A program made the translations under genes and the position numbers. From the NCBI GenBank assembly GCA_030549335.1, contig CM060186.1, positions 20,265,189 through 20,329,188 of the forward strand: DNA of 64,000 nt. Direction: 5' to 3'. Positions 1-25,879 of the stretch are shown here, piece after piece. Numbering within the stretch: position 1 is the first letter of the stretch; every line of letters starts with the position of its first letter. Source of the stretch: Pontederia crassipes (Eukaryota > Streptophyta > Magnoliopsida > Commelinales > Pontederiaceae). Under the pieces are notes generated by a model. That model was not told where the DNA came from. It worked only from the letters and a program-made list of their open reading frames with translations, and searched no databases.

Positions 1-644
1 GGCTTTTTTAGTTTCTTCTAAATTTTTCTTTAAGAACTTCTCACTCACCTCATAGATGGTGGTTTGAAACCAGGCCCATGTTTAGCGATCATCTCACACG
101 TTCTAATGAATTCAAGATTTTTAATGCAATTAAAAGCAATGCCATTTGTATAGAAAAATATGCATATTCGATTTCATGCTTCTTCCATCGATTCTTTCTT
201 CAAAACTTGATTAATTGTTGATTGGCATTGGCTGCTACTTCCAACTTGTGAATTGCTGCTTTTCCATAGCACACTTACAGAATTGCTTTTGCCTCTTGAT
301 TTATCTTTTGTAGCTTGGAGTTCATCTTGATCTCCAATTTCTTCCTCGCTAGAATCATTAGCCACACCATATGTTGCCTTCTTCTTTTGAAATTCTTGTT
401 CAATTGAAGCTAAGGTAGACAACACCTTCTTTTTAACTTCATCTGTAATAGATATACATGGTTCAAGATCTCTATGGGTACCTGGCAAATGATGTTTAAA
501 TCGATAAATTTCATTGAATATTTTGCTGCAAAATTTGCACTTTGCTTTTCTTCCATTCTTATCAACATCAATGGCATGTTCCCATTCATGTTCTTTCTTT
601 TCAGTTTTTTTAATCAGAAGTAACAACAGCTGCATCACCACCAT
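1..644 (-). pseudogene. hAT-family transposase, BED finger plus start of DUF659 region, decayed and cut by window edge
   Basis: Read on the minus strand, an open frame of 156 codons (644 to 174) carries a BED-type zinc finger: WEHAIDVDKNG, then CKFC, then the HHLPGTH histidine pair. A charged linker follows. After an in-frame TGA at about 174-176 the same frame continues to the window edge with a stretch resembling the plant hAT DUF659 start (ICIFFYTNGIAFNCIKNLEF, then GPGFKPPSMREV). In the family, the BED finger binds DNA and the C-terminal catalytic and dimerisation parts would lie to the left of the window. The ATG at 644 gives an odd MVVMQLLLLL start. A nearby ATG reads MDMDGGDAAVVTSD in another frame, so a frameshift near the N-terminus is likely. 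I infer a dead transposase copy. A domesticated gene is possible but unlikely because of the stop. Confidence 0.72.
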
Positions 645-1850
645 CCATGTCCATGTTTAGTAGTTCTCACCTGATTTTTCAACAACTAAACACAATGTGA
701 AGCTATAGTTTTATTTATTAAACTCAAACATTTAAAAGGTTGCAAATTGAAAAGAATCTGAAAAGAATACAAAATAGAAACACTAATTAGAAAACATTTA
801 AAAGACTACAATTTTGTATAATTTCTGATTGAAAAATAAAAATGAAACAAAGTCTAAAATCTGAATTAGTAATAATTTAATCAACTTACTACCACAAGGA
901 GGTAAAGCTACATACAACATAGCAAACAACTCCATTTCAATCCATGCATTGGCCACTGTCAATTATTTGTTGCTGCAGTACAGATCTATCTAATAAGAGA
1001 TGTACAACCATTTTCTAATAAGAGATCCACAACCATTTTCCAATCGTAAGATCTCAATTCTCAAGGATAGAGAAACTATGAACTGAGAAGTAAATCTGCA
1101 AAGAAGAAACAAAGAAGAAGAGTTAAAGGAAACATGAATCGCCTATAGGAAACATATAATCACAAAGACAAAAAATAAGAGATAAATTATTGCAGACATG
1201 AAGTGCCTATAGGAAACATGAATCACTGTGAAGAAGAGGTAAATCGCCTACAGATCCACAGGATACAAGAAGCCAAGAAGAAGAACAAAGTTAAGAAAGA
1301 AGGACCAAACAATATAGCAGTGCGATGGCTTTGATTCCTTGAATGGATCTTCACGTGTGGTCATTGCAGTTTGCTGCTCTGGCCATCACCTCGAATCCTT
1401 GACAATAGACTCCAGTCACTCCACTACTTCATGATGTGCTATCATGTTGCTCTTGAGTCACCGGCGGTCGGCCAAACTCCAAAGCTGAAGAGGAATGAGG
1501 GCGGCTAGACGTTGGAGGAAGATTCGTGGTGTGGGGCTCATCCAAGACCTAAATCACAAAGGATATTATTGCGTATAATTCCAACTTTACCCTCAAGTTT
1601 TATACAAATCCCAAACTTCTTGCATCTGATGAATTCACATGTGGACTCGTGCGAGTTCAACCAATTTCATCCGACTCCACTCGAGTTTAGCAACATTTTC
1701 GATTCCACACCGAGTTCACTCGAAATCCAGTCCTAAACTCGTGTACTCGTATGAGTTAGACTATAGAGTTTGAGAACCTTGTGTGTACATGATATATATA
1801 AATATAAGTATATATGTGTATTTATATATCTATATGTGCCCGGTTAAGTG
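645..1850. other. AT-rich spacer without a recognised gene
   Basis: Nothing coding is supported here. The stretch 1500-1740 is richer in GC and repeats short motifs of the type ACTCG/CGAGT, but its short open frame looks like chance. Confidence 0.5.
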
Positions 1851-1859
1851 GGGGTAATA

Positions 1860-3763
1860 AAAAGTCGGCTACTGCTGCGCTATAGAGACGTTAGCGAGTC
1901 ACTGACATTTATTAGTGACACTCTAACATTGCAATAGCATCTCAAATACCTTATTATAATAAAAAAATATAATAATTCAATAACTTAAGAAATATTTATT
2001 CTTACTCATTTGTGTTCCTTGATTTTCCTGTCACTTCAGCAGGTTTCTAGCATTTGTTCGAATTCATGTTCTAAAGGGCTACAAACTACCTGTGGCATCC
2101 TTTTGACTTTCATTGATACGAAGACCCTTGCTCTCCTAAAGAGCATAAAGATCTTTTCCCCCGCCCTCTTCCTAGAGCACATGATGCAATAAAATTTTGC
2201 TTCGACGATTTTGAAATTGATGACATCCTTTTTCCAAACTTTGCAATGGAAGTCATTTTCATTTATAGCAATAAAACAATATGAAAATTAAGTTTAATAT
2301 ATTTTCATTAATATAAACACCACATAATAAAATAAATAACTCATGAATAATATGTACCTTCATGCATGATACTTTGATTTATGACTGTGTCATTCATTTG
2401 CTGCACAATTTCTAAAATTATTAATATATATGAAAAATTTATTAAAAAATATTCATATATCTACAAGGGAACCGAGTCCTCAATTTTTTTTTGTAAAAAA
2501 AACAAAATTGAGGTGGTCAAATGTAAATCACACATGTAAGAGAAAGATAACGTGAGACGTCTGCAACAATTTTAAAATTTATAGATACACCTATATGGTT
2601 AAACATGTTATGAAGTTAAGGGAAATCAAAACAAAGCAACATACCTCAGTAAAAAGGATATGTATACTTTTTTATGTTCACATGTGGAGAATTCAACTTC
2701 ATGGACAAGTATGCAATAACAAAATGTCAGCATTCGCCTTTGCGGCTACCGTGGCCGCCTCACGCGCAAAGGTGGCAACGTCGACCGCCTCTCATGCAGA
2801 GGCGGCAATGATGACACGAGAGCAAGGCCGCCTCTGCGCGAGAAGCGGCAACGACGGTCGCCTCTACTCGAGAGGGGGCCTCGGCGGCCGCCTCACGGGC
2901 AAAGGCGACCTTGACAGTTGCCTCTACGTGGGCGGCTGCCTTCGTGCGTGCCATCTCACGTTGCTGAATGACATCCAAGTTGTCGGAGATGAAGATGTGC
3001 ACATAAAATAAAAAAATAGGTTAAGGTTAAATGATTAGTTATACCCTAATAATTATTAACAAAATTATGATGGTAAAAATAATTTATTTAGATTTAATCT
3101 TAAAATAATAAATTTTTTATTTATGTATTCATCATTTTTAGAAAAAAATAATGTAATATATATATTAAATCATAATCAAAGTTAAATAAATGAAAAAGTT
3201 AAATATACATAAAAATAAAAAATGAATAATTAAATATTATTAATTATTATAACTAAAGAGATGTTGACATTCTTAATTACATTAACAAAAATAAATATAA
3301 AAAATTAAAAGTGAAGATATTTTTTATCTTTTATTAATGATATTAAAACTTGAAGAATAATATTAAAACATAAAGTATATATAATTTAAAATTTTCTTTT
3401 CAATCTTAAATAATAATATTACTCGATAAGAAGGAATATAAAAATTAAAATGGAAAAATAAAATAAAAAAGAAATACAAATTTTAAATATCACTAATATT
3501 ATTTTAAAGATATTTTTTATTTGACTCATCAGTATTTTTAGCGACAAGATGATAATCGTTAATTTAAATATTTTAATATTAATTTCAATCTTGTTCTTAT
3601 AGTTAACTTTTAATGGCAGTCACAAAAATATTAAGGAGTAATTTATTTCTGGTCCTTATTTGTTGACGATCAAAATTTTTTTTAGTTGTTAGTAACAGTA
3701 TTTAATAGTCATATTTAAATCTTTCGTTAATTATGATCGTTAAAAGTCCCTTTTCTTGTAGTG
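1860..3763. mobile_element. CACTA (En/Spm-like) fragment with a 3' terminal end
   Basis: The block ends at 3752-3763 with TTTCTTGTAGTG, the exact reverse complement of the CACTACAAGAAA terminus shared by plant CACTA elements. The preceding 200 bp repeat motifs of the form cgTTAAAAGT and tagcgac, as expected of subterminal repeats. At 1870-1915 a related motif (gctatagagacgttagcg) occurs, so the element may reach back that far. I could not find the matching 5' CACTA end, so the left limit is a guess. No transposase frame is visible, so the copy is non-autonomous or decayed. Confidence 0.5.
2735..2950. repeat. GC-rich imperfect minisatellite
   Basis: About six degenerate units of roughly 30-36 bp are built around cgcctct...gagaggcggcaacg. 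The block is far richer in GC than its AT-rich surroundings and opens short Ala/Arg/Gly-rich frames on both strands, which I treat as artefacts. It lies inside the putative CACTA fragment. Confidence 0.6.
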
Positions 3764-4048
3764 CTTGTAGTTAAATAAATTGCATGACTTTATTTTTTTA
3801 ATTCTTTGCTTAATTGATTATACATAATTGGATATGAAGTAGATCTAAGTTATGTATTAAGTAATGATAATTAATATGATTTTTGCAAAATTTCAACTAA
3901 TTGAGCACAAAACTAAGGATTATCCCTGCAGAAGATATTTCTTTCGGAGTTGAAGATATGCAATACATAACTTGATAACATTTCTCTTTGATTAAATATT
4001 AGCTTTTAAGTTTTTTAAATATTTTATTCATATTTATGTTTTTATATA

Positions 4049-4995
4049 GATGAAAAATCAACGACCATTGATGAATTCTTTAAAAGAAAGAATATCAAAA
4101 GATCAAGTTCAGCTGATCAACCAAATACATCTATGAATACTGATCAATTAAATAATGATCACAATCGTATGAAATTTCGTAGAACCGACATTAATAACAA
4201 TCCTATGAAATCTCGTAGAACCGACATCAATAACAATTTTGATATCAATTCATTTGAGCGTGATCCTGGTTTACGAAAATAAATATGGGAGTATCATATT
4301 GGTATGCGAGACGAAATTCGAAAAGCTTGTATTAAAGCATGTCCATATTAGTGTATTCTTTCGAATTATCCAAGATTTGGAAAAAAACATCTAAGAAGTT
4401 TCCAACCACAATGATTTAAATCATTTTCGTCATGGTTGAAATATTCTTCGTTTAATAATGCAACATTTTGCCTTTCATGTTTTTTATTATATAAGCAAAA
4501 TAGGCTTTCTAAATCAAATGCATTTACTGTAGATGATTTTCGAAATTGGAAAAAAGTGAAGGATAGTAAAAATTGTGCATTTTTAGCTCACATAGGAAAA
4601 GATCATATTTTGCCTCATCGAAATGCTAAAAAAGCTTGGATGTATTTAGTTGATCAATCTTCACATGTTCGTAATAGATTGGAGGAGTATACATATCAAC
4701 AAATTAAGGAGAACATGATTTCTTTAAAAATTTTATCGACAATTAAATGACTTGCATTTCAAGAATGTGCTTTTTGAGAGAATGATGAAACCAAAACATC
4801 ACAAAGACCTAAAAATTTTCATGAATTATTAAATTTATTGGGTTCTTACAATGATAAGTAAAAAAATGTCAAAATAAAGCTCCATAAAATGCTTCCTACA
4901 CTTCACCACAAATACAAAAATTGTAAGTTATTTCAACAAAAAAATATGATCCGTGAAGAAATTTGTGATGGTTGATTAAGCTCGAGATGAGAATC
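4049..4995 (+). pseudogene. hAT-type transposase relic, TTF zinc-finger / ZMYM1-like (DUF4371 class), decayed
   Basis: Translating + strand pieces gives a recognisable N-terminal half of this plant family: an STTIDEFFKRK start, FERDPGLRK then IWEYHIGMRDEIRKACIKA, then FCLSCFLL with VDDFRNWKKV and CAFLAHIGKD, and finally LLGSYNDK and MIREEICDG. In intact members the cysteines form a TTF-type finger before a hAT catalytic domain. Several in-frame stops (after GLRK, after CPY, before the KSFSSWLKYSS segment) show it is dead. Homology ends near 4995, where a GC-rich minisatellite begins. The longest intact piece is 4436-4750. Confidence 0.72.
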
Positions 4996-5540
4996 GAAGG
5001 CGACGTCAGGGTCGGAGGAGTATCAGAGACATCGTCGGGGTCAGGCGGCATTCGAGGAGGGCGATTCGAGCGACGTCGAGGGTCAGAGAAGGATCGGACC
5101 ACCAATTCAGGGTTGGTGGCACGGCATCGAGGGGTCGATCAGGAGGGCGACAAACGGTGTCGAGGTCAGGCGAGGGTCAACGCGGGATAGGGCGGCGGGG
5201 TCGAAGGAGGGGCAAGACGTCAGGGTCGGGATCAAAGGAGAGTAGGTGGCGGTAGTCAGGATTAAAGGAGGCAATGATGGTTGGGGTTAGAGGAGGAGGC
5301 CGATGGCGGGGCTCAAAGGAGGTGGGGTCAGATGAGGAGGTAGCGGGGTCAAAGGAGGAGGCGATAGGGTCGAAGGAGTCGGTGGCAGTCGGGGTCAAAA
5401 GAGGAGGCGATCAGGGAAGTTGTAGGCATCGGGGTCGGAGGTTGCAAGCGTTAGGGTCGGAGGTTGTTGGGCAGCAATTGGAGGCATCAGCGTCGTTAGA
5501 GGTTGTCGTCGGTTGCAAGTGTCAGCATCATTGTTAAAGA
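4995..5540. repeat. GC-rich minisatellite (GGGGTCAAAGGAGGAGGCG-type units)
   Basis: Degenerate units of about 20-40 bp based on ggggtcaaaggaggaggcgat repeat over about 500 bp. The purine-rich strand is the + strand. Frames on either strand are low-complexity Gly/Arg/Glu or Pro/Asp/Ser and not credible genes. The block abuts the hAT pseudogene on the left and CACTA-like subterminal sequence on the right. Confidence 0.65.
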
Positions 5541-5569
5541 GATAAAGATGCACAATAAACAGTAAAGAG

Positions 5570-6474
5570 CGAAGAACTTAGGGATTTAAGATAAGTTTTT
5601 AGTGCGACAATAGTCTGCGATGCTAATTTCGCGCTAAAGAGGTGTCAAAGAATAAATTAAGCTTTGTGACCCATTAAACTTGTAAGTTGAATGCTATCAA
5701 GTGACAAATCACATACCTCAATTAAAAAAAAGTGATAATCATGTAAATTAACGATCATAGGGATATTATACAAAATCTTAAGTTATCCATTAAAGTTCTA
5801 CAAATAAGGACTCAAATTTGCGATGCTAAAGAGGCGCTACATCATGGCTAAATTGTGTAGCGATCATTAGAATTGCCATGACGACACCTTTGTGAGACGC
5901 CGAGTTAGCATTAGAATGCTACGACGCTAAAGAGACATTGTTGCTTCAAACTAGAGTCGACATGTATTGTGGCGTTAAAGAGATGCCAAATTGCGTTGAT
6001 ATAGCATCATGTTTCTTGGAGACATTAGTTTGACGCTATTGCGACTTCATTGCATCCATGGAGTGACGCTAAATTTTATTAATTTTTACTATATAATATA
6101 TTCTAATTTTTGTAATAAAATCATGTCAAATAATTCAACCTTCATAATTCTATGATTAAGAATATACAAATATTTTATCTATAATTAAGATATGAAATTA
6201 TGAGGGTTGAATTATTTGACATGATTTTATTACAAAAATTAGAATATAGTTATATAGTAAAAATTAATACAATTTGGCGCCACTCTATGGACGCAATGAA
6301 GTCGTAAATACCCGACTCTCTTGGTCCATCTATGGCACCATCCGACTTGATCCATCTCGACACAGTTAGGGGTGCCCCCAAACTCTCTTGGTCGGGTCAG
6401 GTCGAGTTTGTTCACGAGTCGGGTCAAATTTGACCCGTAAGCATCCCTAACTATTTGGCAAATTTCTTGTAGTG
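5570..6474. mobile_element. Second CACTA-type terminal region
   Basis: It ends at 6463-6474 with the same TTTCTTGTAGTG terminus as the element ending at 3763. From 5600 to 6060 at least five copies of a subterminal motif of the type gacgctaaagaggcg occur in both orientations. This is the usual architecture of CACTA ends, where the motif binds the transposase. No 5' CACTA terminus is visible. The GC-rich minisatellite at 4995-5540 may be its internal part. Confidence 0.55.
6042..6305. repeat. Long inverted repeat (hairpin), arms ~108 bp
   Basis: The arm 6042-6149, starting gcgacttcattgcatcc, is nearly the reverse complement of 6195-6305, which ends acgcaatgaagtcgt. The loop is about 45 bp of AT-rich sequence. 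Only scattered mismatches are seen. Transcription across it would give a foldback RNA. Confidence 0.85.
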
Positions 6475-6489
6475 ACTCTTACATTTTTA

Positions 6490-7115
6490 AAGAGTGACAT
6501 TATTTACAGTTGCACTGCAAAAAATATCCTGATGTATCAAGAGAAGTGAAAAGTAAGAACTTCTTTGTGAACTTAATTGTAGAACTCATGATAGATTATG
6601 ATGTCATATTTGGTATGAATGTGTTGTCATATTATGATGGATTATTATGGAAAATGAAGAAAATCATCAAATGTATCCCAGCCAAGCATCAAGCCACGAT
6701 AAGAGGTAATGTAAGGAAAAAAAAAAGCAAAGTGATCCTACTAGCAATAAAGGAATAGAAGATGCTAATGAATGGATGTACCTAACTAGTATAGTAGAAA
6801 AAAATGAATGTCTTTTCTAAAGACAATTTTGGACTCTCACCAAGAAACGAAGTTGACTTTCACCTCAAGTTACTTTTAGGATTGATTGCTAAAACTCCTT
6901 ACCTCATGGATCGAGCTAAAAAAGTTAAAGTTGAAGAAATACATTTACGAGCCAAATAAATAATTTATTTGACCTACAATGTCAAATTGTGATGCATCAA
7001 CTCTATTCGGGACAAAGAAAAATGACTTGCCAAGACTTTGTACAGATTATCAAATGCCAAATAAGGCAACTATTAAATTTGAGCACCCATTCACTATGAA
7101 TTGTGATCAACTATG
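6490..7115 (+). pseudogene. Ty3/gypsy retrotransposon relic (protease end to RT start)
   Basis: The frame at 6510-6758 ends a retroviral-type protease segment: FFVNLIVELMIDYDVIFGMN matches the gypsy pattern DFDVILGMDWL. It continues after stops into FSKDNFGLSPRNEVDFHLKL (linker before RT) and then LCTDYQMPNKATIKFEHPF, which matches the RT start [21 protein letters not shown]. Several stops and a frameshift show it is dead. The RT catalytic YVDD part is not present. Confidence 0.75.
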
Positions 7116-7209
7116 GATGTTCAACAAATCGAGTCGACCTGGTGAACCAGCTATCTACCAGACCACTTATCTGACTGTAACCCAACCTATGTTTAAGTCG
7201 GGTATATGA

Positions 7210-9060
7210 TGAAATTTTCCAACCTAAATCTAATCATATAACTTGATTTTTTAATCAAATTGTAAATTACATTTTGTAATCTAATTTTAAAATTTTAATT
7301 GATTTAAAATATAAGAATATTAAAACTAAAAAATTAAATATGAAAATAATATTTGTATATTATGAAAATTACTCATCCTTGACTTTTAAAATTCCAATAT
7401 AATTTTTCAATTTTCAAAAGAATAATTCATCCACATGATTTTTTGTGTGTTTCATTTTATTCACATGAATAAAATATTTATTCATCTCTTACTAACATGC
7501 CCTTGTCACATTAGGCATGATCCCAACATGCATTGCATGTCATACCAAGCGAGAAATGATGAGTAGAGCAGCATCTTGTTGTTGATCTTCACATATGAGT
7601 TAATCCATTGCACCTATGTGATTATAATTTGTGATATGTATATGTCACATCTAGATTATCACGTTCTAGAGGTTGTTTGGCTGTAATATATTTGCTCCCA
7701 AAATGTTTATGTTCCAAGGTGGAGCACAAACAATCTTTTTTCTACTTTTTATTATTTTTGCAATGATCAAGAGTTGCCCCACATGTTGTCTGAATTGACA
7801 TTTGGATGAAAAATTGAAAACAACAATGTTATTTTGTACATGTCACGCCTAGTCCTAAGCATCTAAGAGGTCACAATTTATATTTGTTGCATACCATCTA
7901 CGAGTCATCTTGATCTGATCATTGACATTATATAATTTGATTCGTGTTGTTGGTTGATATTTGATTAAGCCTTTTACCATTTTTGTTGTTGATTTCATAA
8001 ATTGAAGTTCAAAGATGATTAAATAATGAAATTTAAAATAAAAATATAGATGTACCTATTATCATATAAAATATTGTAAATATACATATTATAATTATTC
8101 TCATTATTATGTAAATGTATTTATTATATTGAAGGGATATATAGAGTATATAAACTTGTAGACACTATTCATATTGTATAGGAATTATCTTATTTTTACA
8201 ACGAAAAGTATTTCACCCAAAGTGTGCATTACTTTTATAAAAAAGTGTACTTATCATTGATGTAATTCATCATTAATTATAGGAAATGAAAAGTATTTTA
8301 GTATATACTAATTAATTTCTAATGGGACAAAAACATAGAGTTGAAAGCTATTATCAATAAATACAACACATTGAAAAAAATTAAGTATTGTATTATTAAA
8401 CAACATAACCTAATGTACTGTTTTTTGGGTCAAAGTTATTGTATTGTTATTGATTATTGACAAGACAATGTAACATTGATTCTATTAACATAAATTATTA
8501 AGCCTCTTTATTCTCTGTCATAAAAAAATGGCTTATTAATTACTAGTTATCAACATTAACTACACATAACTTATTTCATTATAAATTTTATGTTTATTAT
8601 TTATTTTCATTCATATGACACATAAGAATTCATAAGAGGACTGTCTCTGTTTCATTTGCATTTTACAAGGAAATTGATTTTACTAGGCAAAGACTAGTAC
8701 GATGCTCATAACGACGCTGAATTATATATAAGTATATTGAATTAATTTTTCATGAACGATTTAACACAATTATTTTCAAGAACGATTTAACACACTTCTA
8801 TATTTATAGAAATTTTATATTGTTGTCATGGTCTACAAAATAGTGGATGTGTATATATGCAATTGTGTACCCTGACATATTTATGGGTAGTTGAAATGTC
8901 CACGTCTGAACTCATCTGGGGAAAATGGTTGTACAATTTTCGTTCATAACCATTAAAATTCATGATGATAAATTTATCACTCATCATAAATCTAATGGCT
9001 ATGGATGAAAATTTAATAGTGTTACTCCTTAAGTGGTAGCACGATGAACTCTAATAATAA
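7210..9060. other. AT-rich intergenic stretch
   Basis: No open frame, RNA gene or clear element can be supported. Short repeats and runs of A/T dominate. Confidence 0.5.
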
Positions 9061-9475
9061 TAAGGTTTTGTTTGATTGAGAGTGAAGGAAGATACAAAAG
9101 AAAGGAAAAAGAAGAAAATTTATTTTCTTCTTTAATCGAGAAAAAGGAATGAAGGACAAATTCTCATTCTTTTTCTTCAATTCTCTTCTAATATTTCAAT
9201 TTTTTTATCTCAAATTGAGTTGGAAAAAAAAATATATTTAACATATTTTCTCGTCTTTAATTAAATAAATTAAACATATAATTATATATATAAAGAACAA
9301 AATTATCTAAATAAAAAACTATTTAACATTCATTCAGTTCCTTTCCTCTTACTAATATCAATCAAACATGAATAACTATTTATTTTTATTATCCTACATT
9401 TTTTTTCGGTTATTTTCATTCTTATTCTTTATCTTGGATTCTCTTTAATAAATTTTGGACTAAACGTGTCCTAAA
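9061..9475. mobile_element. Possible MITE upstream of PRP8
   Basis: The left end (ggttttgtttgattgagagt) and the reverse complement of the right end (ggacacgtttagtccaaaat) share a GTTTGATT/GTTTAGTC core. I see no clear target duplication, so the call is weak. Confidence 0.3.
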
Positions 9476-9527
9476 AGTAAAAACATGAGGACCAATAGAA
9501 GTAAACGTGTGCTGTAGTTTGTTGAAG

Positions 9528-9756
9528 TGGGCCGAGATGGGCCTTTAAGTGGCCATCAAGGTTTTTGCCCAATCCGATCTGCCTCTGTTATGACACACAA
9601 ATACCGCCCTCCTCATGTGAGTGGTCCATAGAACCCCACCGCCTTCCATTCCAGTGGTTTCATTTTTTTAGCCCCCTCAAATCGCCCTCGATCGGGAGCA
9701 GTCCATGAGACACGAATCGAAGGGTTTTCCCACCGTTCTCCCCCAACAAAACCCTA
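9528..9756 (+). promoter_or_regulatory. PRP8 proximal promoter: two site II motifs and a telo-box
   Basis: TGGGCC occurs at 9528-9533 and again at 9538-9543, and AAACCCTA lies at 9749-9756, about 50 bp before the PRP8 ATG. In plants, paired site II (TCP-bound) and telo-box motifs are a known combination in promoters of genes active in dividing cells, such as ribosomal protein genes. I infer similar housekeeping control. No clear TATA box is seen. Confidence 0.6.
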
Positions 9757-9804
9757 GTTTCGCATTTTAGAACAAGAGGACGAAGAAGCAGAGGAGAGGC
9801 TCCG

Positions 9805-24581
<14,777 letters not shown>

Positions 24582-25010
24582 GCAGTATATGATTATGTGG
24601 AAACTAAAAAGTTATTTGTCGCTGCCCTAATTATCCTTGGAAGTTGGAAGAAGAATTCTTGTTCCTGTATATAAATGTAGTGCTACCAATGATTCCTCCC
24701 CCAGATTTTGGTAGAAAATGGATGATGCATCTTTTTCCGTGGGAAGATCGCATTTGTATATTTTGTATTGACCTCGAAAGATTTCGGGATAAGATATGGG
24801 CTACTTTTGTCTTTAGCTTACTCGAGTATGGCCTTTTATTCATTTCTCAGAAATCTCTTCGGCATATGATGCATGCTTCTGATAGGAACTGTAATCGCGC
24901 ATACGATTCCTCCTTTTGTAATCGCGCATGCATTTTTTGTCCATGGCAATATGTAGGAACTGGAACACTGAAACAGCAGTGAGCAAATTTTATATTTAAG
25001 GAAACGGTCA
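24582..25010 (+). other. Probable PRP8 3' untranslated region and flank
   Basis: This follows the TAG stop at 24579-24581. No gene is seen. The repeated phrase taatcgcgcat at about 24892 and 24919 is a small local duplication. I cannot place the polyadenylation site. Confidence 0.4.
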
Positions 25011-25487
25011 TTTTTACTTCATCTTGAGGACTTCCGTCGTTGGAAGCTCTTCAACTCCTTAGAACTTGGCACCCGAACGTGCGGGGGCATCCCTTGGAGC
25101 TGTGGAGCTCGGACACCCCATTTCTTTTTGCCTTACTCTTGCTTTCTTGCTCATGCAGGTTGATCGGATCGCCATCGTCTCTTGATCCCTCTCCTAGATG
25201 AAAAACACAACTTCAGCCCCCGAATGCAATCGTACCAATGGATGCATATAAAGAACAAACAGTTCAAGTGTCAAGGCTCAATTCTAAAAGGCTTTGAAGA
25301 TTCATTTTGGTCCTTTGGAGTTTGAAGACAATTTGAGGCGTTATCCAATAGAGTTATGGGACTCTCATAATCTTACTTTCATATTTTGTACGAGGATTGA
25401 AATCTAAAATCAAGTATGAAGTTATGCAATTCCAACCCAAGACTATGATGCAAACTGGGGAAGTGCTAAGGGCTTTTGACGTTTTCT

Positions 25488-25845
25488 CTTTGTTTGGCGA
25501 TTTAAAAAAAGAATTGATAAACACTTATTTTATATGTTTATAAGTTAGAAAAACTAAATTGGGGGATTCAACTTATTTTGTATGAGAAGAAAACATTGAT
25601 TAGTTTAAATAACGAATGTATTATTTTGCTCTTGGAATATACATAATTTTTCTTTACATATATTTTTTATTATGATATTAAGAACTTTTCGATCATTTGA
25701 TTAAAATAATAACTTATAAGTTTTTTATTATTAAATACATAATTGTTTATCTTTTAAAATCAGCTTCAGTCATTAAATTACTTATCGGCACTTCAACTTA
25801 TCAACTATTTTATATCAGCTAAATCAAACGGATCCTAAGTCTATC
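25488..25845. mobile_element. Possible MITE related to the one in PRP8 intron 1
   Basis: The left end tttgtttggcgatttaa is matched by the reverse complement of the right end, atccgtttgatttagc. Internal gataaacacttat-type motifs echo 10915-11285. Target duplication is not certain. Confidence 0.4.
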
Positions 25846-25879
25846 TCAATTATGTTTTTTGTAAATTCTACTGTTGTGA

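Noticed and set aside
2595..3011. 138-codon frame with Ala/Arg/Gly repeats
   Set aside because: It is generated by the GC-rich minisatellite, and the reverse strand is open as well.
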